In this document: positions 32,138-37,333 of the stretch, piece after piece | Numbering within the stretch: position 1 is the first letter of the stretch | Layout: each line of letters opens with the position of its first letter | Assembly: GCA_947630975.1 (NCBI GenBank) | Contig: CANRJP010000015.1 | Location: 1 to 37,333, forward strand | Direction of reading: 5' to 3' | Length of the DNA stretch: 37,333 nucleotides | From: an uncultured Clostridia bacterium | Lineage (GTDB): Bacteria; Bacillota; Clostridia; UMGS1883 | Position numbers and translations under genes: made by a program | Notes under the pieces: model-generated | Told to the model about the DNA's origin: nothing | Seen by the model: the letters and a program-made list of their open reading frames with translations, nothing else | Databases searched by the model: none

Positions 32138-33385
32138 TTATTTTCCCATGACGGCCTCGATATCCTCCATGGAGCGGGGCGTTACGACGGACAGATTTTC
32201 ACAGCCGTTCTCGGTGACGAGACAGTTGTCCTCCAGCCGGAAGCCGATGCCCCAATCCTCGCAGTATATGCCCACGTCCACACAGAACACCATGTTGGGT
32301 GCGATGGGCATATCCGCCGGACAGTAGACCGTGTCGTGGGTGTCGTAGCCCACATGATGTGCTCCGCCGTGCCAGATATACTTGCCCACGTCCTCCAGCC
32401 GGTCGCAGAGACCCAGCTCCTTGAGCTGACCGAAGTTGTACCTGCGGACGGTGGCGTCCACCTCGCCCATGAGCATACCGGGCTTGATGATGCTGAACAT
32501 ATAATTCGAGGTGTTGTAGGCGCACTGATACAGCAGCCGCTGTTTTTCGCTGTATTTGCCGTTCACCGGCCATCCGCGTGAAACGTCGGTGCCCACGTTG
32601 TCCCAAACGGCGCCCACGTCGTTGAGCACCATGTCCCCGTCGAGGGCCTGACCCCGGTAATCATAGTAGTGGATGCAGAAGTTGTTCTTCCCGGTGCAGA
32701 TTATGGAGGGGAACATGGGACTGAGGACGCCGTGCTGAGCCAGAGTATAGTCCCATACGGCCTTGTACTGGTACTCGTACATTCCTGGCTTCGAGGCCTT
32801 CATCATGGCGGTGATGCCCTCGGCGGTGATGGCTTCGGCCTTGCGCATGGCCTCGATCTCGCAGGGCTTTTTTACGGTGCGCAGCACCCGAATGTGGTGG
32901 TTGAGGCTGCCTATCTTAAGAAAGGGATAGAGACGGGCGGCTTCACGGGCCTGTATGTAGGCGGGACTTGGAGCCTCGTCGGGAGTGAGCTTGTGCAGGT
33001 CGAGGTAAAGATTTTCATAGCTTCCGCTCTCGGCCAGACGTTTAAGCTCGGCGGGGAAGTCCGCCACATAGCGGCAGTCGCTGATGCCGGACTTTTCCAG
33101 CACCTCGTCGGCCTTTATGCGGACGCCGGTCCAGCGTTCGGCTATAAGGTCGGGGGGCAGGATAAACAGCGTCTCATCGACGCCACCCTCGTCTATACGG
33201 GCCAGCAGGATAAGACCCTGCTTCTCGATGCCGGTGAAATATACGAAGCTCCGGTCGGCGAAAAAGGGATAATACTCGTCGGCGGTCTTGCGGGGCGGCT
33301 GTCCGCTGAAAAGCACGGCAAGGCTGCCCTTGGGGAGCCTTGCGTAAAGGCTCCGACGGTTTTCAATGTGAAAAGATTTGTCCAT
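32138..33385 (-). CDS. M24B aminopeptidase P family protein
   Basis: A 415-residue Xaa-Pro aminopeptidase-like protein. The N-terminal creatinase-like domain covers about residues 1-160 and the pita-bread domain the rest. Metal-site segments are VLNDVGA (Asp), NVGTDVSRGWPV (Asp), HHVGYDTHD (His) and GFRLEDNCLVTENG (Glu). The segment that is normally E-P-G reads CVDVGIY, so one of the two Glu ligands appears to be Asp. GGAGGAATG precedes the ATG. It is probably co-transcribed with the acyltransferase. Confidence 0.9.
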   Translation of the reverse strand: MDKSFHIENRRSLYARLPKGSLAVLFSGQPPRKTADEYYPFFADRSFVYFTGIEKQGLILLARIDEGGVDETLFILPPDLIAERWTGVRIKADEVLEKSGISDCRYVADFPAELKRLAESGSYENLYLDLHKLTPDEAPSPAYIQAREAARLYPFLKIGSLNHHIRVLRTVKKPCEIEAMRKAEAITAEGITAMMKASKPGMYEYQYKAVWDYTLAQHGVLSPMFPSIICTGKNNFCIHYYDYRGQALDGDMVLNDVGAVWDNVGTDVSRGWPVNGKYSEKQRLLYQCAYNTSNYMFSIIKPGMLMGEVDATVRRYNFGQLKELGLCDRLEDVGKYIWHGGAHHVGYDTHDTVYCPADMPIAPNMVFCVDVGIYCEDWGIGFRLEDNCLVTENGCENLSVVTPRSMEDIEAVMGK

Positions 33386-33414
33386 ATATCATTCCTCCAA
33401 TTCGGTTTGATTAC

Positions 33415-33443
33415 ATTATACAACAAATTTTGGTATTTGTAAA
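33415..33443 (-). promoter_or_regulatory. Promoter of the aminopeptidase gene
   Basis: Minus strand TTTACA (33438-33443), 17-base spacer, TATAAT (33415-33420), about 25 bases before the start. Confidence 0.65.
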
Positions 33444-33460
33444 GGGGAAAATGGGGGTTG

Positions 33461-33524
33461 ATACTAATCCCTGATAAAAACATCACACCGAAAAGATTTG
33501 GTGCTTTTTATCAGGGATTAGTAT
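33461..33524. mobile_element. Minimal MITE-like element, family III
   Basis: 64 bp with perfect 20-bp inverted ends (ATACTAATCCCTGATAAAAA at 33461-33480 and its complement at 33505-33524) and a 24-base centre with a CACC/GGTG stem. Same ends as the element in capA. Confidence 0.7.
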
Positions 33525-33525
33525 T

Positions 33526-33563
33526 AAGGCAATACGGGCACAATCTCTGTGCGGTATTGCCTT
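33526..33563. repeat. Mini family II element
   Basis: A 38-bp near-palindrome, AAGGCAATACGGGCACAATC...GTGCGGTATTGCCTT, identical to one end of the 174-bp family II copy 2. It is one base from the family III element. Confidence 0.7.
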
Positions 33564-33574
33564 AAAAAAGTTGC

Positions 33575-33634
33575 GCGGAGCCGCGCCGGAACAAGCTCGG
33601 TATAGCCTGTTTCGACATGGCTCCGCACGTCTTT
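33575..33634 (-). terminator. Terminator of the S11 carboxypeptidase gene
   Basis: On the minus strand GCGGAGCC pairs with GGCTCCGC and is followed by GCAACTTTTTT. The loop contains CTATACCGAGCTTG, a diverged relative of the two-hairpin module. Confidence 0.6.
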
Positions 33635-33651
33635 TCATCAGTATTATTTTG

Positions 33652-36153
33652 TCAGCAGACGCCCGCTATTATGAGCAGAACTCCCGTGTCGTAGTCCCAT
33701 ACGACGGTATAGCCGAAGGCTTCGGCCACCTCTTTTACGGGTACGAACAGCGTGCCGTCGACGGTTTCCGCCGCCGAGGGGAGGTCGATGTTCTCCGCCG
33801 AAACGCTGCCGTCCAGCACATTCAGCGAGGTCTTTACCATTATCGGCGAACCGGGCGTCAGGTAAACGGTCACGGTGTCGTCGCTGATGGCTGTCTGGCC
33901 GGTATCTCCCTTCCATTCCACATATTTGAGGAGGGTCTCCATGAGAGCCCTGGCCGGAGCCATGAGGGCGCCGTTGGAGAAGTAGGGCTGGGGGCCGTCA
34001 AAGTTCATCACATAGTTGCCGTCTATATTTATTTCCACCGGGCCGTCCGTCGGTATGGCCGGCACCTCCGGTTTTACCTGAGCCCATGAGGTGTCGACGC
34101 CCAGCAGGGAGAAGCCGTAATTGAACATCTTTATTGTGTCGGTAAAGCGGGACTCGTTGGAATCCGAGGGAAGAGTGACCGTTATCAGTCTTTTGCCGCC
34201 CAGCCAGGCGGTTCCGCACATACAGTAGCCCGACGCGTCGGTCATACCGTTCTTGAAGCCGTCGGCGCCCGCGTAGTAATAGTCGGTGAAAAGCTTGTTG
34301 AGATTGTAGTAGGTCTGACCGTGGAAGTAGACGGAATCCCGCTTTGTCCTTTCAAGTATCTCGGGATAGTCATTTATCATTTTGCGCGCCATTATCGCCA
34401 CTTCGCGGGCGGACATCAGATTTTCCTTTTCGGTGGCGGGGTTAAGGCAGACGCCCGTTCCGTTATAGAACACGGAGCCGATGCCTATTTCCCTTGCCTT
34501 TTGGTTCATGCGCTCCACAAACTTGGCCTCGCTCCCGCAGAGGAGCTCCGCCACGGCCGTGACGCAGGCCGCCGCCGAGTCTATGACTATCATATCCAGC
34601 ATCTCGTCAAGGGTGTAGGTCTGGCCGTAATCAAGATTGACCATCATTTTGTAGTCCTCGCGGCGGGATAGGTCGTACACGTTTCTGCTTATCGGCACCA
34701 CTGTGTCCAGAGTGACCTCGCCGTTCTTTATGGCGTCCATCACCACGTAAACGGACATCATTTTTGCGATCGAGGCTACGGGCCGCTGCTCGTCGGCGCG
34801 GTAGGCGAAAAGCTCGTTGCCGGTGTCATAGTCCATGATAAAAGCGCACTGCGACGTCAACAGCTCGCCGCCCACATAGGGAAGCGCCCTGCTGACCGAG
34901 GTGTTGATATAGAGCGCCCGGTCGCTCTCGCTCCAGTCGGTCTGATATATGCTCCTGAATTCGTCGGCGGAGATACCGGTGCAGCCGCCCAGGTCGTAGG
35001 CCGTTCCTATCCGGTGAGCGGTGACGCCGTCATGTATTACAACATTGATGTTTCGGTTCCGGTAGATGGTGAAGGCGGCGCCGTCTTTGCCCTTATAAGG
35101 CGAAACGTCCATGGGCACGGGCTGCTTGGATATGTTCCTGACGGCCGTGACGGTTCTTGTGTCGCTGTCATAGCTCACGTCAAAGCCATAATAGGACAGA
35201 TTTTCGACCACGATGGTGACGGGCGCCTCGCCCTTGCACTCGAAGGTCGGCATCTCCATACCGTCGATGAACACCCGGTTCGAGGTGTAGCTCAAAGTGT
35301 TGTAATTTTTCGCCGCGACCTCGAAGCCGTAATCCAGCAGACGGGAAATGTCCACAAACCTCTGATCGGTGGAGGAGGAGCGCATGGTGACCGCTATGAT
35401 CCTCCGCCCGTTGCGGACGGCGGTGCCGCAGAAGCAGTACTTGGCGGCGCTGGTGGTGCCGGTCTTGAGACCGTCCGCCCCCTCGTAATAATAGGTGTCC
35501 AGCAGATGGTTGGTGGTCTTATAGGTGTTGCCGTGGAAATATACCGATTTCAGGGAGCTGCGGTTGAGTATGTCCGGATAGTCCCTGATGATGTTTCTCG
35601 CCAGAGTTACCATGGCCACGGGAGTAACCTGATTGTTGGCGATGCCGCAACTGTCATAATAATAGGCGTTAATGCCCATTTCCGCCGCCTTGGCGTTCAT
35701 GCGGGCAACGAAGGCGTCCTCGCTGCCGCCGCCCACCAGCTCGGCGAGAGCCACGGCCGCGCCGCTGGCGGAGTGAGCCACGACCACGCTCAGCATTTCG
35801 TCCACGGTGTAGGTTTGATTGTAATAAAGGGGCACAACATTGGTATATAAGGAATTTCTGGAAATGTCGTACACTTTTTTGCTTATGGGCACGACGGTGC
35901 TCATAGATATTTCCCCGTTGGCGATGGCCTCATAGACGCAGTAGACGTTCATTATCTTCGTCATGCTCGCCGGAACAAGGGGCACGTCTCCCTTGTACTC
36001 GTAAAGTATTTCGCCGGTGGTGTAGTCCATGACGCAGGCGCCGGCGGATGAAATGTATTTCCCGCCCACCTCGGCGGCGAGGGCGCCGCCGACGGGCAGC
36101 AGCGCTAATTGCAGTACCAGTACCAACGCCAGTACTCTGACAAACGTTTTCAT
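33652..36153 (-). CDS. Double-domain D-alanyl-D-alanine carboxypeptidase (peptidase S11) with C-terminal stalk domain
   Basis: An 833-residue secreted protein: signal peptide (to about residue 26), S11 domain 1, a linker domain, S11 domain 2, and a C-terminal copper-amine-oxidase-N-like stalk domain (about 710-833). Domain 1 has S-M-T-K in PASMTKIMN and KTGT in DGLKTGTTS; its second motif reads HSASGA instead of S-x-N. Domain 2 keeps S-I-A-K (VASIAKMMS), but the KTG motif reads DGFKNGMTD and the S-x-N motif DSAAAC, so its activity is doubtful. S11 enzymes trim the stem peptide of peptidoglycan. AAGGAGAG lies ahead of the ATG. Usual family members have one catalytic domain of 380-450 residues. 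Confidence 0.88.
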   Translation of the reverse strand: MKTFVRVLALVLVLQLALLPVGGALAAEVGGKYISSAGACVMDYTTGEILYEYKGDVPLVPASMTKIMNVYCVYEAIANGEISMSTVVPISKKVYDISRNSLYTNVVPLYYNQTYTVDEMLSVVVAHSASGAAVALAELVGGGSEDAFVARMNAKAAEMGINAYYYDSCGIANNQVTPVAMVTLARNIIRDYPDILNRSSLKSVYFHGNTYKTTNHLLDTYYYEGADGLKTGTTSAAKYCFCGTAVRNGRRIIAVTMRSSSTDQRFVDISRLLDYGFEVAAKNYNTLSYTSNRVFIDGMEMPTFECKGEAPVTIVVENLSYYGFDVSYDSDTRTVTAVRNISKQPVPMDVSPYKGKDGAAFTIYRNRNINVVIHDGVTAHRIGTAYDLGGCTGISADEFRSIYQTDWSESDRALYINTSVSRALPYVGGELLTSQCAFIMDYDTGNELFAYRADEQRPVASIAKMMSVYVVMDAIKNGEVTLDTVVPISRNVYDLSRREDYKMMVNLDYGQTYTLDEMLDMIVIDSAAACVTAVAELLCGSEAKFVERMNQKAREIGIGSVFYNGTGVCLNPATEKENLMSAREVAIMARKMINDYPEILERTKRDSVYFHGQTYYNLNKLFTDYYYAGADGFKNGMTDASGYCMCGTAWLGGKRLITVTLPSDSNESRFTDTIKMFNYGFSLLGVDTSWAQVKPEVPAIPTDGPVEINIDGNYVMNFDGPQPYFSNGALMAPARALMETLLKYVEWKGDTGQTAISDDTVTVYLTPGSPIMVKTSLNVLDGSVSAENIDLPSAAETVDGTLFVPVKEVAEAFGYTVVWDYDTGVLLIIAGVC

Positions 36154-36204
36154 TTTTTTCTCTCCTTTTTCTGTTTGTTTACTGAAGGCGATGCCTTCCC
36201 GTAA

Positions 36205-36233
36205 ATTATATCACAGGCCCGAAAGTTTTGCAA
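36205..36233 (-). promoter_or_regulatory. Promoter of the S11 carboxypeptidase gene
   Basis: Minus strand TTGCAA (36228-36233), 17-base spacer, TATAAT (36205-36210). Confidence 0.75.
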
Positions 36234-36260
36234 GAGTATTATAAAAAAATTGCCGCCGGA

Positions 36261-36303
36261 CGAAAAAAATACGCTCTCCGGTGTGGGGAAAGCGTATTTT
36301 TCG
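36261..36303 (-). terminator. Terminator of the LTA synthase-like gene
   Basis: AATACGCT pairs with AGCGTATT within longer A/T flanks (36261-36275 and 36291-36303), with a T7 run on the minus strand. Confidence 0.8.
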
Positions 36304-36316
36304 TGTTGCTACGGTT

Positions 36317-37333
36317 TCACGCGGCCTCGGTTTCGGCCCCGTCGGTAACCCGCTCAGCGGGAATCTGCTCGGCGTCAGCGGCGCCGGTATCGGCCTCATC
36401 ACCGGTGTCGGCGGCGGTGTCGGATGACGTGTCCGGCAAGGTGACCTGGGCCCCGTATATGACCTCGTCGGTGTAGCTCAGCACTTCGCGCTTGCTGGAG
36501 GGCTGTCCCACCCGTATGGAATCGCCGTGGTTCAACTCCACCCCGGCCAGCGTCAGACAGGAGGAACTCAGCCGGCTGGTGCGGCTCATTTTTTCGCCGT
36601 TGATGTAAATTATGCTCTTATCCGTAAAGCCGCTGCCGTGAACATACAGATTTTGCCCGATGAGGGTCACATAATCCAGCGTCACCGGCACGGTGCCCAT
36701 GCGCATATCCGTGGGCTGATAGTAGTCCGGCGTGGGCCAGCCGTAGTGCTCGCCGTAGAGAGAGTCGTACTGGAGCAGCTCCAGCTTCGACTGGTACTCC
36801 GGGTCGTTGCCGCAGCTTTGGTTAAAGCGGTTTATGGTGCCTATCTGGTAGCCAAGAAGGGAGGTGACATAGCTGCTGAGGAAGTTGGACTCCATCTTGG
36901 TGTAGGGCTGGCGTTGGAGGCCGATGTTGTCCCAAATCACATACTCGGTGGTGTATACGTCGCCAAGCTCCAGCTCGTCGGCGGTGAAGTCCAGACTGGG
37001 CAGATGGTCGCCGTAGAGAACCAGCACCGTTGGACGGCCCCGCTCCTCCAGCTTGGAGATTAGGTCGCCCACAAAGGCGTCCATTTCGTAGACCATGTTG
37101 GAGTAGTATTCTATCATGGAGGTGCGCTCGTCGGAGAAAACGCCCCTTTCCATATTTATCGCAAGCTCAAGATCCTCGATGGGCTCGGAGGGATATTTGC
37201 CGTGGCCCTGAACCGAGACGGCCCAGACGAACTTGTGCTCGTGATCCTGATCGGTGTCGATGGCGGTGAGGATCTCGTTGGTGAGTATTTTGTCCTTGCA
37301 CCAGCCGTAGGCCGTGCGCTCGATGTTGTTCAT
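36317..37333 (-). CDS. LTA synthase / sulfatase family protein, C-terminal part (continues beyond the window)
   Basis: 338 residues, open to the window edge. The Met at 37333 is the first codon visible and probably internal. Sulfatase-fold blocks VSVQGHGKYPSEP and VLVLYGDHLPSLD are those of lipoteichoic-acid-synthase-like and phosphoglycerol transferase proteins, where the DH of GDHLP binds metal. The catalytic Thr segment and membrane helices would be upstream. After the catalytic part come a TIG/IPT-like beta segment (LIGQNLYVHGSGFTDKSI) and a disordered acidic Asp/Ala/Thr tail, an unusual C-terminal extension. Confidence 0.82.
   Translation of the reverse strand: MNNIERTAYGWCKDKILTNEILTAIDTDQDHEHKFVWAVSVQGHGKYPSEPIEDLELAINMERGVFSDERTSMIEYYSNMVYEMDAFVGDLISKLEERGRPTVLVLYGDHLPSLDFTADELELGDVYTTEYVIWDNIGLQRQPYTKMESNFLSSYVTSLLGYQIGTINRFNQSCGNDPEYQSKLELLQYDSLYGEHYGWPTPDYYQPTDMRMGTVPVTLDYVTLIGQNLYVHGSGFTDKSIIYINGEKMSRTSRLSSSCLTLAGVELNHGDSIRVGQPSSKREVLSYTDEVIYGAQVTLPDTSSDTAADTGDEADTGAADAEQIPAERVTDGAETEAA

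Overview
The window reads as a chromosomal segment of an anaerobic, endospore-forming Firmicute, most likely a clostridial (Oscillospirales-like) gut bacterium. The evidence is spoVT, a complete GerA-type germinant receptor operon, SLH-domain surface protein, RNase Y, MutS2, the clostridial order nadK-argR-recN, Gram-positive Shine-Dalgarno sites and many perfect TTGACA/TATAAT promoters with 17-bp spacers. Core genes are GC-rich. An accessory stretch at about 14.8-21.1 kb is clearly AT-richer.

Layout. 1-1904 (+): the 3' end of purL and a secreted cohesin-like/SLH protein. 2253-6012 (-): an operon nadK, argR, recN, an RseC-family membrane protein and ridA, with a possible ArgR operator over its promoter. 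6115-7674 (-): rny. 8421-8969 (-): a membrane protein. 9156-13951 (+): asnS, a TPR membrane protein, a DUF218 (YdcF/SanA) protein, and the ACT-domain/UPF0210 pair. 14284-21100: accessory region with a transposon-truncated capA remnant, a DUF4357 operon, an Rpn-family nuclease with a duplicated C-terminal module, a GNAT acetyltransferase, two unknown genes and an IS3 remnant. 21169-26466 (+): spoVT, then gerAA-gerAB-gerAC plus a fourth small two-helix membrane gene. 26472-28844 (-): mutS2. 28989-30603 (+): an HprK-like kinase and 3-methyladenine DNA glycosylase. 30697-30999: a candidate type I toxin-antitoxin locus. 31090-33385 (-): acyltransferase and M24 aminopeptidase. 33652-36153 (-): a double-domain S11 carboxypeptidase. 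36317-37333 (-): the C-terminal part of an LTA synthase-like protein, running off the window.

The intergenic regions are unusually rich in structured repeats. At least five families of MITE-like elements are visible by their terminal inverted repeats: I, ends GGGGCCGTAAAAAA; II, ends AAGGCAATACCGCACA; III, ends TACTAATCCCT; IV, ends TTAGGAATGAGGAATA; V, a chain of triloop hairpins. Many copies end within a few bases of a stop codon. A hairpin module shared between families shows compensatory base changes between copies, so its secondary structure appears to be maintained.

The two most system-like observations are these. (1) An Rpn nuclease gene has a strong internal Shine-Dalgarno and in-frame ATG that would make a separate C-terminal protein, and the same module with the same internal start is duplicated just downstream with a different tail, as expected for an intragenic antitoxin. 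(2) A 23-residue hydrophobic peptide gene is convergent with a short RNA across a shared bidirectional terminator, with consensus promoters on both sides, matching the architecture of Fst/TxpA-like type I toxin-antitoxin loci. All functional calls come from reading the sequence; no database search was possible.
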